Numbered from the stretch's first letter, positions 38,201-45,715 are shown. The stretch is 64,000 nt of DNA from Chitinophaga pinensis (GCA_945898275.1 CAMDHZ010000006.1:1-64000), one strand, 5' to 3'. Notes: generated by a model not told the origin, from the sequence alone. Numbers and translations: made by a program.

Positions 38201-39715
38201 ACTGTAAGAAATTTGCGATACACCTTGCATCATTCTAAAGTATTAACTGGCATTCACCATTCTGGCAATACCCCTTTTATTATCAGAAACAATGTAGTAC
38301 AGCAGCTTTACCATATTCCTAGTAATGCAAGTTTAATTAATCCCAATTTTAATTTCTTATATGGTATTTATACGGCCAGCGCTGGAGCAGGACAACGTTT
38401 CGTTACAGGCAACCATGTTGCGCTAATTTATACCAATGGTATTCCATCTGGTGGGGCTTCTGGTATTCAAATATTTGGAAATGGTGTAGAGGTTTCTCGG
38501 AATTATGTTTTTGGAATTGGTCCTATAGCCAATACAGGAGCAAGAGTAAGAGGCATCCTTGTTTCGGGTCCAAATATGCTATTGCATCATAATGAAATCA
38601 GTTTACCAAGTACGAGTACGGGTAATATTTTGTATTGGGGAATTACCAAAGATGGAACTGCAAATAAGATATTTTTTAATACGGTTAAAATTTCTGGTAT
38701 TAATGTAAGTAATACTGGCAACGATTATACGGCTGCATACTTATCTATAATTGGAGACCAACAAGATTCCGTATTTAACAATATCTTTATAAACGAGTCC
38801 AGCAATTTTAGTACACTTGGTACTAAACATTATGCCGCATATTTATGGACTGGTTCAAACCCAGTTATGAATAGGAACCTCTTGTTTGCCAATGGAAACA
38901 ATGGATTTGTGGGAAATGCCTCCGCTACTGATTATGCAAGCTTAGCAGCATTTGCTGCCGCAACAAATACCAATTCAAATTCTAGAAGCAAACAGGTGCA
39001 ATTTGTGAGCGGATCCAATTTGCATTTGGCAGGAACTTCTTTGGGTGATACCGCCTTGGCAGGATTACCAATACCTCGAATGGGTTTTGACATCGACAAC
39101 CAAGCCCGAGACCCATTTAAGCCATATATGGGTTGCGATGAAGCATTGTCTCATCCATTGCCAGTAGATTTGACTAAGTTTGAGGTTGAAGCTATAGATG
39201 AAGATGCTTTGGTTAAATGGCAAACTTCTTCGGAACAAAATAACAAAGGGTTTTATTTAGAAAGGTCATTTGATGGGCTTCGGTTTGAACCGATTGCTTT
39301 TTATAAAGGTAAAGGAAATTCAAGTTCCTTGACCAATTACCAGCATATAGACAAAGAAATTCTTAATACAAATTCAAGCCTTTATTATAGATTATGGCAA
39401 GAAGATTTAGATGGCATCAAAACCGATTTAGGAACCAAGTTGCTCAAAGCCGATGAAATGGAGAATAATAGCATCTTGATTTATCCTAACCCCGCTTCAG
39501 AATTTGTTTGGGTTAAGGCACCTAAAGCAACAAGCTTTGATTTTATAGCTTTGTATAGTTTGGATGGAAGGTTGGTGAGAACATGGGACACATCAACTTC
39601 AGCGGCTTCAGCAGAATTACTTAAATTAAATGTCTTAGGCTTGAACCAAGGAATGTATGTGCTGAATATTAAAATGGGTGGTCAGGTTTATGCAAGAAAG
39701 CTCAACTTAAATTAG
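32264..39715 (+). CDS. Giant T9SS surface protein with three parallel beta-helix units
   Basis: A 2483-residue secreted protein. A signal peptide (FKVSLLFTFCFLLSFTIVVAQ) is followed by three large right-handed beta-helix regions, each opening with a related strand set: KTVCTSGCDYPTLNAAVSAL near 25, FTVGNGGNFNSLTAALKRF near 905 and YRVGTGGNYTTLTAAVNDL near 1545. The helices are rich in N-x-I/F coil repeats (NNTIKDCEI, NNVFSNGIG). Two related spacer domains (RPRLYYKKKTDANTW and RPRVYFKKKSDGNGF) separate them. The C-terminus has a T9SS sorting domain (ILIYPNPASEFVWV to ARKLNLN). No catalytic residues stand out; adhesion or glycan binding is possible. The internal triplication points to growth by unit duplication. 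Confidence 0.88.
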   Translation: MFSKPFKVSLLFTFCFLLSFTIVVAQPISGTKTVCTSGCDYPTLNAAVSALNLNGVGTGGAIIEIANGHTETLPNAGLSLGSATLNATLIASNPLIIRKSLTAGAKPVFTSGAGTGGMDAMFKMLGVDYVSLENLIFLESTTNVSSTTQYEYGIMLVKRNAVNPVDGCQNNTIKDCEITFRRSTFMTPTGIYAANHLASNTSSINYTLNADAHSFNTLEGNIITHAQLGIYFSGINSTTASTTLYDQGNTIGRENNGNSIRRFGSNNTSIASGIIAYYQNNLLIEGNTISGGGTSFTNTINGMDLQRIVRGIVRVNTISDTSSSGTNNGIFINSTSARLFIDSNFIVNCLSLNATFNGINAIASDTLIISANRIGNNRYQGTSGGIFTGIQLTCASNKYSPLLRNEIYGNFSNNSFYAINLFGSQGIGRVFNNRIYGSTCLNGQHIAIFNNQNSNQADSIIGNEIFDLVNLVNGSVIGYLKPVTGSSNTGVKVIENNSFYNLRTKLGAVKAIEYNNSNAQVNITRNKIYGFRSDSINVTLTGIEIGSGALNVNICNNLINDFETYNSPIVGNIYGIYINNSNASNVSRLYHNTIYFNAQNSGNLVSYCLRAGIFSQVETRNNVFINKSLATLNGFNAAYYREGSNLATYRIGSNHNLFFSSGTPGRFALFFDAATIDSTLAQLKSKLAPRESESYFEDVVFQQALFQPFNLAPVSSVPTQIESGANLIDTPITVLRDIDGLMRSTKFPDVGCYEGTFLPGDLVKPAISYLPLRGVSPYQAAPQVRVFASDRFGIKGTTTNRPRLYYKKKTDANTWISNSNANGGWKFVQTNDSVSPFNFQINYALLQSAIMPGDTIQFFATAEDSNSNVGAGSVILAGNLLSTTLAASNFPVSGQISFFPVFDTLSGTFTVGNGGNFNSLTAALKRFEASVQTGPVTLLLTNSIYCSPSFGGLETFPLSLRPSMGMSAANTLLIKPASGVSPLIFGAADSALFVVRDGVIGFTFDGASGTANIRNLNMHNTQSNAQSVVFIQSNNTNGGVKNVEFKNLNLKGGNIGTTQIVIIGARTGIGPQAIVKAAGADRITIRNCNLYFGVSGLLAIGSASSPISNLLIENNRFSTDSFNLNLAGTGIYIEGVEKAVVNKNSIINFFTQFVQIVSGITIGEYVTNSSIKSNIIHNLESANLNSTGCYGISISSGVGVNNDSIYNNSISRIVCTSSGNGFGNIFNSFGIRIEGGTNIKVLYNSVHLTGGSSFGSGAIGSGAMQIFGSGPFTGLEIRNNVFSNGIGNPLTGSRNAAIWVSTTLPIAGAVINHNNYFANSINGVLLTSGLSSFNTLAELQSVLGGNANSISTNPLFVSNSNLRPSKGGALRIGAVIPAINRDLLDSVRSTTLTRIGCYENEYDVNPPIFGAHQNASNSGASPLRTLQSLAITDTLSGINISNGRRPRVYFKKKSDGNGFGLNQSSFNGWKYVESASNASPFTFTLNYALLTSLPVVGDSIYYFFVAADSAGNYATLPSLGFTSVSMDSLLTPPTNPFRFRIVAPPLAGVYRVGTGGNYTTLTAAVNDLNQRGVSAPVTFLLTQTTYSPPTESFPFTFSNLIQGASATNTISIRPANGVQVSIIGSAASIFYLNGCNFVTINGSDTLSNAGRKITVRNSTGGPCVLFQNDASFNQIRNCNLYSDANGIVKFGNRLVTGNDNNVIDSCLIGGFSPTSIPSVCISANANTGPAQALSSNNVISNNEIISPNNAGIVIDNNNENFTITGNSFYKNQTYTHPGNFSFIGYYADGGLIANNFFGGSAAYCGGAQPTSFDGTSGTFSLLNLQGLNITVRQNTFRRIQFTGLFNNLNNALIGVINGKFLIQDNILGSDTGLASIQINYTNPVGTAGFSAINIGSSFGSALDSVQLINNRIGAIEAVGGGLLSLYGIRFNASSGNFIVRNNFIGSNQTPGSISLACNGDLYGIEFTVNNGQHLLLENNTVRNLRYTLHHSKVLTGIHHSGNTPFIIRNNVVQQLYHIPSNASLINPNFNFLYGIYTASAGAGQRFVTGNHVALIYTNGIPSGGASGIQIFGNGVEVSRNYVFGIGPIANTGARVRGILVSGPNMLLHHNEISLPSTSTGNILYWGITKDGTANKIFFNTVKISGINVSNTGNDYTAAYLSIIGDQQDSVFNNIFINESSNFSTLGTKHYAAYLWTGSNPVMNRNLLFANGNNGFVGNASATDYASLAAFAAATNTNSNSRSKQVQFVSGSNLHLAGTSLGDTALAGLPIPRMGFDIDNQARDPFKPYMGCDEALSHPLPVDLTKFEVEAIDEDALVKWQTSSEQNNKGFYLERSFDGLRFEPIAFYKGKGNSSSLTNYQHIDKEILNTNSSLYYRLWQEDLDGIKTDLGTKLLKADEMENNSILIYPNPASEFVWVKAPKATSFDFIALYSLDGRLVRTWDTSTSAASAELLKLNVLGLNQGMYVLNIKMGGQVYARKLNLN

Positions 39716-39800
39716 GACTATGGTTTAGAATTCATGAATTTTATTAAGGCTAAAGCAACCTTTTTTAATAAGCGAGTCTATTAAATATTAAAAGAATTTT

Positions 39801-41240
39801 ATGAAAAAACTATTTCTACTTTTATTTATCTCCTTCACACAAATTGGATATTCACAAACTCCCGTTAGTGGGGGTATTTTTGCCAATACCGTTTGGACAG
39901 CTGCTAATAGTCCATATTTGTTAACAGGCCCTATTGTTGTTTTTCCAGGCAATACCTTAACCATTGAACCTGGTGTAATAGTAAAAGTTCAGTTTAAGGG
40001 ATATAATACTGGGTTAATGTCATACATTGAACTGAGGGGTAATATGGTAGCAAACGGAACATCCACAATGCCAATTAAGTTTGAGGCAGAACTCAACACA
40101 ACCGATTATACTTGGCGTGGAATAGAAATAAAATCAAAGCAAGGTGGACAATTTTTCGGCTCCAATTTTGAGTTTAACAATTCATTTAATGGAATTAGTA
40201 GCGACAAAATTTATTTAGATACTCTTTCATTTAACAATTGTATTTTTAAACATAATAATTATGCAATAAACCTTGCTGGAAACATTAAATTAAATAATTG
40301 TACTTTTATTAATAATGGTGCGGCAATGGCAGCTATGATTAGCTTTGGAGGGGTAACTGCAACTAATTGTAATTTCCAGAACAATGGTGTATGTTTTACA
40401 ACTTTAGCAAATCCATTAATGGTTAGCAACTCTCAATTTGTTGGTGGGCGCACAGCCATTATGCAATGCAGAGGATTGGTAGAAAATTGTAGTTTTAGTG
40501 GGCTTGAGGTTGCCATTGAAAATTGTTATGGACTTGAAATAAAGAACTGTATGCTCCAACAAAATGGAACAGCCGTTTTAGGAGCTAACCAAACCACAAT
40601 GGAAGGAAATGTTGTGATTGCAAATAACCTTGGCCTGGATATTACTGGCCCTTGTGTAATAGTTAATAATGATTTTAATGCCAATCAAGTTGGGGTAAAA
40701 GTTTCAGGAATGTTTGAACCTGGCCAAACTATTCAAAACTTTACAGAAAATAGGCTGTGCTTTAATTCCGTTTACAACCTTGAGAATGGTTCTGATTTAA
40801 ATTTAGGTTTGGAGAAAAATTGTTTTTGCTTACAAGATTCTGCGGCCATAGAAGCCCTGATTTATGATGGATATGATGATTTTACTAGAGGTCTTATCAA
40901 TTTTGCCACTTATGATACCGCTTGTGTTATATTGCTTAAAAGTTATAAAAAGGTTCAAATAACAACTGCCATTGCTAATGAGCCTATAGAAAAACAATTT
41001 CTTATTTATCCTAATCCTGCTTCAGACGAGTTTTGGATCAAACCGAGTAAAGCTGCTGCTATTGATTTTATTGAGTTATATAGCATGGATGGTAAACTTG
41101 TAAAGGTATTACAACCATTTAAAGTTGGCTCAGCTTCAGATGCCTTCCAATTCAATGTTTTAGGGTTGAACCAAGGAATTTACATGTTAAAAATACAGGT
41201 AGGAAATGCATCCTACGTTAAAAAGATGATAATTGAGTAG
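39801..41240 (+). CDS. T9SS-exported beta-helix protein
   Basis: A 479-residue protein with signal peptide MKKLFLLLFISFTQIGYSQ. The body has parallel beta-helix coils (FNNCIFKHNNYAINLAG, NCTFINNGAAM, NCNFQNNGVCF) of the kind seen in right-handed helix domains, and the C-terminus is a T9SS sorting domain (FLIYPNPASDEFWI to YVKKMIIE). That sorting domain closely resembles the one of the giant protein upstream (LGLNQGIYMLKIQ versus LGLNQGMYVLNIK). Likely surface-attached or released; function not assignable. Confidence 0.85.
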   Translation: MKKLFLLLFISFTQIGYSQTPVSGGIFANTVWTAANSPYLLTGPIVVFPGNTLTIEPGVIVKVQFKGYNTGLMSYIELRGNMVANGTSTMPIKFEAELNTTDYTWRGIEIKSKQGGQFFGSNFEFNNSFNGISSDKIYLDTLSFNNCIFKHNNYAINLAGNIKLNNCTFINNGAAMAAMISFGGVTATNCNFQNNGVCFTTLANPLMVSNSQFVGGRTAIMQCRGLVENCSFSGLEVAIENCYGLEIKNCMLQQNGTAVLGANQTTMEGNVVIANNLGLDITGPCVIVNNDFNANQVGVKVSGMFEPGQTIQNFTENRLCFNSVYNLENGSDLNLGLEKNCFCLQDSAAIEALIYDGYDDFTRGLINFATYDTACVILLKSYKKVQITTAIANEPIEKQFLIYPNPASDEFWIKPSKAAAIDFIELYSMDGKLVKVLQPFKVGSASDAFQFNVLGLNQGIYMLKIQVGNASYVKKMIIE

Positions 41241-41379
41241 GTTGTTATTAAGTTGGAAAGAATATTACTATTACAAAGCCTTAATAAATTTAACAAAATG
41301 ATAAACCAATTAATAGATTTATAATTTTGATATTTAGAAAAAGTTTATTAACGTTGATTTAACAAAAAACACAAAATAA

Positions 41380-41976
41380 ATGAAACAATTAATTTACTTA
41401 ATCGGAGTATTAGTACTTCTATCATCTTGCAGTAACCAACGTTATGCGCACTTAAACAAGGTTAAAAGTGATCCTAAAAAGGAAGTAGCTGTTAAAACGC
41501 ACAATCCTAAATCTATTCAAATCAGCCCTAGGCCAATCGATTTACAAACTAAAAATTTTACTGTAAAAAGTGAGCCTGTTTTAGTTAAGCAAAATGCAGA
41601 GGTATTTGTAGCTGCACCTGCTAAACCAATTGAAGCTAGCCCTATATTAAATGAAAAGGATATTACAACTAAAGATGAGGCTAAAAAGACAGTTACAGAA
41701 ACTAATAGAAAAAAACCATTTGACCATTATTCAAGATTAAATAATGGAGATTGGGATGTTATTTCAATTATTGGTTTCTCAGTTTCAATCATAGGACTGT
41801 TTATCGCCCCTATTATTTTCGGTATTGTTGCGATTGTTTTTTCTGCTATTGGTTTGTCTAGAACTAGTGGCGGGAGTAGAAGAGGCCGTGGCTTTGCAAT
41901 TGCAGGTTTAATTCTTGGAATTATAGAGGTGATATTTCTGTTTTTAGTTCTTGCAGTGCTAATAGCTGCAGTGTAA
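41380..41976 (+). CDS. Lipoprotein with C-terminal DUF4190-type membrane pair
   Basis: A 198-residue protein with lipobox VLLSSC (Cys17), a low-complexity Lys/Pro-rich linker (about 25-115) and two hydrophobic segments near the C-terminus (VISIIGFSVSIIGLFIAPIIFGIVAIVF and FAIAGLILGIIEVIFLFLVL) split by an RRGRG loop, as in DUF4190 proteins. Having both a lipid anchor and a transmembrane hairpin is unusual and would span the periplasm if the lipid sits in the outer membrane. Function unknown. A strong bidirectional terminator follows. Confidence 0.75.
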   Translation: MKQLIYLIGVLVLLSSCSNQRYAHLNKVKSDPKKEVAVKTHNPKSIQISPRPIDLQTKNFTVKSEPVLVKQNAEVFVAAPAKPIEASPILNEKDITTKDEAKKTVTETNRKKPFDHYSRLNNGDWDVISIIGFSVSIIGLFIAPIIFGIVAIVFSAIGLSRTSGGSRRGRGFAIAGLILGIIEVIFLFLVLAVLIAAV

Positions 41977-41989
41977 TAAATCATTAAAT

Positions 41990-42028
41990 AAAAAAGCCTG
42001 CCTTTCGCAAGAAAGGCAGGCTTTTTTT
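41990..42028. terminator. Bidirectional intrinsic terminator
   Basis: A perfect 17-bp stem (AAAAAAGCCTGCCTTTC at 41990-42006 and its complement at 42011-42027) with a GCAA tetraloop. A and T runs on both sides let it serve the convergent genes ending at 41976 and 42047. Confidence 0.93.
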
Positions 42029-42046
42029 ATGTATTTTTTTTAAGAT

Positions 42047-42637
42047 TTAGTTAAGCTTTATGGCAGAACAATTGTTGGCAGTAATTCTCACGCTGTTTTT
42101 CCAAACCTTATTATCTGCATCTTTTGCTTCATACGTATAAGTGCCTGGGCAGATTTCTACAGTTACAGCGCCAGCTTGGCCACAGTTAGGTATCCCATTT
42201 GAATAGGTGGTTAAGCTACCAGCAAAGGCCCCATTAAAGGTAATATCAACTGGAGATTTATAGCTTGCACTATCCATGTAAAAAACTGCTTTACCAGAAA
42301 TACAAACGCTAATGTCTTGCTGAGTCCAATCACTGTAGGTTTCATTTTTATTGAAAGCTTCAAGTTTAACCGTGTAAATTCCATTAGGGTAAAAGGAGTA
42401 AGATACAGAATTACTGCTGGCAGTGGTGCCATCAGGGAAGGTCCACTTAACATGGTGTGCATTTGTAGAGGTATTTGTAAAGGTAACCGCCTCATCAATG
42501 GTTGGTGTTAGATTAGAAACAGTAAAACTTGCTTGCGGGTCGTTTTCAGCTTTCCTGCAATTGCTTATAAATAAGGTGGAAGACATAGCAGCAATGATTA
42601 AAACTAAAGTGCTGTAAGATTTAAAGTATTTTAACAT
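42047..42637 (-). CDS. PKD-domain lipoprotein
   Basis: A 196-residue lipoprotein with lipobox FISNC (Cys27). Residues about 35-110 form a PKD domain (ASFTVSNLTPTIDEAVTFTNTS, VKWTFPDGTTASSNSVSYSF, YTVKLEAFNK). The remaining 80 residues look like a beta domain with a small Cys-containing end (PNCGQAGAVTVEICPG). No enzyme motif. A periplasmic or surface role is likely but unspecified. Confidence 0.82.
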   Translation of the reverse strand: MLKYFKSYSTLVLIIAAMSSTLFISNCRKAENDPQASFTVSNLTPTIDEAVTFTNTSTNAHHVKWTFPDGTTASSNSVSYSFYPNGIYTVKLEAFNKNETYSDWTQQDISVCISGKAVFYMDSASYKSPVDITFNGAFAGSLTTYSNGIPNCGQAGAVTVEICPGTYTYEAKDADNKVWKNSVRITANNCSAIKLN

Positions 42638-42752
42638 AGGATTAATTGATTAGACATTTTTGAACCTCAAAAGTAGGATTTAAATGATTGATTTTTAAAT
42701 GAACCGCTTTTGGTCAATTTGATTTCTTTGTTTAAGTTTGATTTTTTTAGAG

Positions 42753-43466
42753 ATGATAAAAATATTAAAGCGGTTTTTTAAGAACCAAGAGAGCTTGCTG
42801 CTGAGTGTTCAGGAGCAGATTTGGGGTCAGAAGTTTCATGATAGCATTAGAGGATTTAAAGAGCTTAGAGAATTATCTCTTTTTGTAGGCAATTGGGCGG
42901 GTAATTATACTTTTTTCTATTTGTTAAGCAGGATTTTACAAGAGTATAATTTTGAGCGTATTGCGGAGTTAGGCTTAGGAGAATCTACCAAGTTTATTAG
43001 CACTTTTATTGAATATGACTCTGAAAGTAAGCAAACCAAGCACACTATTTTTGAGCAGAACAAAGATTTTGCAAACCACTTTAGCTCAAAGTTCAATTTA
43101 TCAAATAGGAGTCAAATAAATGTTTTAAATTTAATTGAAACAGATGTGTTTGGGCATAAAAATCAACTTTTTGATTTTTCCAAAACTGAGTTGCAAGATT
43201 TTGATTTATATGTAGTAGATGGTCCAATTGGTTCTGCTAACTTTTCGAGATTTGATTTGGTGAAAGTTTTGTCTCAAAAAAAGCCTGGAGATGAATTCTT
43301 GGTATTGTTTGATGACGTGCATAGAAAAGGAGAGTTAGACACCTTACATTATCTGGTAGACCAATTAAAGGAAAGAAAAATTGTGGTCAATTATAATATT
43401 TATGTGGGTGAAAAGAGTGTTTCAGTAATTGCCACACCTAAGTACAAATGGGCATTGAGTTTTTGA
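42753..43466 (+). CDS. Class I SAM methyltransferase-like Rossmann protein
   Basis: I used the ATG at 42753 (MIKILKRFFKNQESL); a TTG at 42738 is in frame. The 237-residue product has a Rossmann-like pattern: IAELGLGESTKFIS resembles the SAM-binding glycine motif, HTIFEQNKDFA the acidic end of strand two, and DFDLYVVDGPIG plus FLVLFDDVHRKGEL later strands. A DDVHR motif is also seen in methyltransferases next to glycan genes. No signal peptide. Substrate unknown; this is a fold-level assignment only. Confidence 0.55.
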   Translation: MIKILKRFFKNQESLLLSVQEQIWGQKFHDSIRGFKELRELSLFVGNWAGNYTFFYLLSRILQEYNFERIAELGLGESTKFISTFIEYDSESKQTKHTIFEQNKDFANHFSSKFNLSNRSQINVLNLIETDVFGHKNQLFDFSKTELQDFDLYVVDGPIGSANFSRFDLVKVLSQKKPGDEFLVLFDDVHRKGELDTLHYLVDQLKERKIVVNYNIYVGEKSVSVIATPKYKWALSF

Positions 43467-43571
43467 GGTAGATTTTTCGAAGGCAGTTTCATTAGGGTCT
43501 ATTTGCGTTTTCTGTTTAACCAGGTCGGTTAAATCCCTTCTCCAAGCTAATATATATTGTTATTGAATCCA

Positions 43572-44504
43572 TTATTTACGCAACAAGTTTATTCTGTCTG
43601 TTACGGTTTTATTCAAGTGAGTTTTTTGTTCTTCAAGTAAAAAACTATTTTCAATCCACCATTTTGCTGATTTCAATTTTTCTGAAAATGAATGAAAGCT
43701 GTTTTCAACTTGCTTTTCTGTTATGGAAAGATTTGTTGCTAAAGCAACAAAGTCCTTTTTAGTTAAGTTATTTTTTCTTCCATTAAGTGTCAATGACATT
43801 TGTTCTGATTCGTTTTTTATTACCAGCATTGTGCTTACCAAATCATAGGAAGGGCTTAAAGAGAATTGTCCTTCTTCTTTCTCCAACATTGAAAAATTTT
43901 TCAAGTGCATATCTGCATTGCCGGTTATGAAACTAAATAATACCAGTTCAAAATAATTTAAAGTATCCAGTCCAGATTGGGTAGAGTATTGCTTAATAAT
44001 TTTGCCTGTTTTTTCGTAACTGCCTCTATATTTATGCTCGGTCAATGTTTCAGAAAGCTGACATAAATCTTCACAAGACAATTTGTTTTCATTTTTCCTG
44101 TCAAACCGCTGAGTTATGTATGCTAATTCTCCTGATGGCAATCTAATTAGACCATGCGTTGCTGTTTCAATTCCAAATGTTTTAGCAAGGTGCATACATA
44201 AATCTTCGTTTTCAGGTAACGATTGGTAGGTTTCACTTTGTGGTTTTATGATATAGTTACTCTTGTCATCAACAACCATGAAACGAATGCTTTTTTTACT
44301 CTTATCCAACCACAAACTTAATTTAGGTTGCACTCCTGGTATAGCGGTGTTTGCACCTACAATTTTTTTTGCGTAGGCACTCAATTTTTTTTCATCAATA
44401 TTAATCGTTGGAATTTGCTTTAAGCCAAAGGTTTTTATCACACATTTTGTATGATAATCTATTTCATCTTTATTCAACTGGGTATAGCAAAGTAGGCAGT
44501 TCAT
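43572..44504 (-). CDS. hipT: HipT-type Ser/Thr kinase toxin
   Basis: I chose the ATG at 44504, one base after the HipS stop, because MNCLLCYTQLNKDEIDYHTKC matches usual HipA C-terminal starts with their Cys/His cluster. The 310-residue product has the kinase core: Gly-rich loop AIPGVQPKLSL, catalytic loop GNADMHLKNFSM and a metal-binding YDLV. In E. coli HipA this family phosphorylates glutamyl-tRNA synthetase; HipT relatives target other synthetases. The N-terminal subdomain found in full HipA is absent and encoded separately upstream, the HipBST arrangement. At the HipA autophosphorylation position (Ser150 in SIAGAQEK) this protein has Ala54. Target unknown. Confidence 0.85.
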   Translation of the reverse strand: MNCLLCYTQLNKDEIDYHTKCVIKTFGLKQIPTINIDEKKLSAYAKKIVGANTAIPGVQPKLSLWLDKSKKSIRFMVVDDKSNYIIKPQSETYQSLPENEDLCMHLAKTFGIETATHGLIRLPSGELAYITQRFDRKNENKLSCEDLCQLSETLTEHKYRGSYEKTGKIIKQYSTQSGLDTLNYFELVLFSFITGNADMHLKNFSMLEKEEGQFSLSPSYDLVSTMLVIKNESEQMSLTLNGRKNNLTKKDFVALATNLSITEKQVENSFHSFSEKLKSAKWWIENSFLLEEQKTHLNKTVTDRINLLRK

Positions 44505-44505
44505 T

Positions 44506-44823
44506 TTATTTTCCATTTGTAATACTAATATCACCAATACAATCTTTACAAAGTGTAAGTAGTAGTGTCATTCGGTCTCGTGGGTTTAGTTTCCAGTTGT
44601 CAATAGCTATTTGTAGTAACCATCCTTCAGGTATAAGCCCATCAAAAAAAGGCAGCATATTTTTATCTAAAAATTCCTCAGAACGCAATGGAAGTGTTCT
44701 ACTTACTGCGCCATAAACTGGATTTTGTAAATACGATTTTTCATATTGAAAATGATACCCGTTTTCGTCTTCCCAAACAATGCCACTTAGTTTTTCTTTT
44801 TTATATACCAATCCTTTTTTCAT
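44506..44823 (-). CDS. hipS: HipS-type protein (detached HipA N-terminal subdomain)
   Basis: A 105-residue protein equivalent to the N-terminal subdomain of HipA: LSGIVWEDENGYHFQYEKSYL, AVSRTLPLRSEEFLD, LPFFDGLIPEGWLL. It ends at GDISITNGK. In characterised HipBST loci the small HipS protein, rather than HipB, neutralises the kinase. It starts 3 bp after the HipB stop and ends one base before the HipT start, so all three are translated as a unit. Confidence 0.85.
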   Translation of the reverse strand: MKKGLVYKKEKLSGIVWEDENGYHFQYEKSYLQNPVYGAVSRTLPLRSEEFLDKNMLPFFDGLIPEGWLLQIAIDNWKLNPRDRMTLLLTLCKDCIGDISITNGK

Positions 44824-44826
44824 TGC

Positions 44827-45258
44827 TTACTGTTCTTCAATTGTTTGAATATCGTTGTGCAAAATAATTTCGGTTAAGTTATCATTTGGTTTTTGCTGAT
44901 ACTTTATGGCATTATTGGTTGGCACAAATTGCCATTGAGAAATTTTATTCTCTTTTTTGTCTATAATTTCTTTTATGATGATACCATATTTAATCACTTT
45001 GTTTGTTAGCGTTATTTTTACAGCTTTATTAAAGTAGTTCCAAAAAATATCGTATGCATCAATTTTTTGATTATCGGGTGATAGACTAAACCCAAATAAA
45101 GCCAATACCTGATTTACTTTATCTAATTGAATGGTTTCTTTGCCCTGCTCCAATTCACGAATAAAACGAATGCCAACGCCTGCTTTTGCTGCAAGTTCTT
45201 CCTGTGTTAGCTTTAGCTTTTTGCGTTGATATTTGATGAATGGTGATAATTTTCTCAT
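44827..45258 (-). CDS. hipB: HipB-type XRE antitoxin/repressor with C-terminal extension
   Basis: Residues about 5-60 are an XRE helix-turn-helix (KLTQEELAAKAGVGIRFIRELEQGKETIQLDK, given as separate helices LTQEELAAKAG and GIRFIRELEQGK). After NQVLALFGFSLSP comes an extra domain of about 80 residues (YDIFWNYFNKAVKITL to IQTIEEQ) that is not part of the usual HipB, which ends near 90 residues. It is first in the hipBST operon. Three ACGGGTA-bearing repeats upstream, 40 bp apart, overlap its promoter and are its likely operators. Confidence 0.85.
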   Translation of the reverse strand: MRKLSPFIKYQRKKLKLTQEELAAKAGVGIRFIRELEQGKETIQLDKVNQVLALFGFSLSPDNQKIDAYDIFWNYFNKAVKITLTNKVIKYGIIIKEIIDKKENKISQWQFVPTNNAIKYQQKPNDNLTEIILHNDIQTIEEQ

Positions 45259-45275
45259 TGTATTCCTATACCTTT

Positions 45276-45362
45276 ACGGGTACAAATATAGACAAAAGGC
45301 TTATAAAAGAACCGAACGGGTATAAAAAATAAAAAATGATTGTTTTGAATCCCGAACGGGTA
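45276..45362 (-). promoter_or_regulatory. hipBST promoter with three operator repeats at 40-bp spacing
   Basis: ACGGGTA occurs at 45276-45282, 45316-45322 and 45356-45362, each exactly 40 bp from the next. The two outer copies lie in a longer match, CCGAACGGGTAT, with CCG/CGG symmetry. On the minus strand a perfect -7 box, TATATTTG, covers 45283-45290. The first repeat then falls at the transcription start and the second near -33, so bound HipB would block RNA polymerase. Confidence 0.7.
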
Positions 45363-45423
45363 TCTTTTAAAATGTCTGTAAGTCGGTTCTTTCAATGCTC
45401 AAATGTTCAAAATTAGCAGCACC

Positions 45424-45468
45424 TCGACGATGCTCGGTGACCAGACCGCGGTTATTGAGCGGAGCCGA
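45424..45468. repeat. Imperfect inverted repeat resembling a dispersed Bacteroidota intergenic repeat
   Basis: TCGACGATGCTCGGTGACC (45424-45442) and GGTTATTGAGCGGAGCCGA (45450-45468) pair imperfectly. The phrase TTGAGCGGAGCCGAAATG resembles a motif I recall as dispersed between genes in this phylum. Seen only once here, so its repeat nature is not shown by this window. It lies between the hip operators and the left att site. The rest of 45363-45476 shows nothing further. Confidence 0.35.
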
Positions 45469-45476
45469 AATGAGCC

Positions 45477-45541
45477 CAATAAAAGACCCTGTAAACTTTA
45501 AATTTACAGGGTCTTTGTGTGGTGTGGGAGGGTATTGAACC
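45477..45541. repeat. Left attachment-site repeat with tRNA-Phe 3' fragment
   Basis: Contains a terminator hairpin (AAAGACCCTGTAAA, loop CTTTAAA, complement; 45482-45516) and 22 bases equivalent to the tRNA-Phe 3' end (45520-45541). Aligns with 50861-50925. The sequence to its right (45542-45640) up to the arm-type repeats shows no gene. Confidence 0.85.
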
Positions 45542-45640
45542 TTTATATATTATCTTATTTAATTCTTATCAAAATATACTGAAAAACAATTAATTACACT
45601 TACTAACAATAAAGAGAGATAAGACAAAATAAAGATAGAA

Positions 45641-45660
45641 TGTACCCCAAAGTGTACCCC
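45641..45660. repeat. Left pair of TGTACCCC motifs (candidate integrase arm sites)
   Basis: TGTACCCC at 45641-45648 and 45653-45660, 12 bp apart. The same 19-bp core, TGTACCCCAAAGTGTACCC, recurs at 50839-50857 at the other end of the element and both are followed by a GAyAATAAA match. Position beside both att sites and in front of the integrase suggests integrase or accessory-factor binding. Confidence 0.6.
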
Positions 45661-45715
45661 GATAATAAATGAAACTAACTTTAATCTATATTTGCCTCGT
45701 TCAAATTTCTTATTT

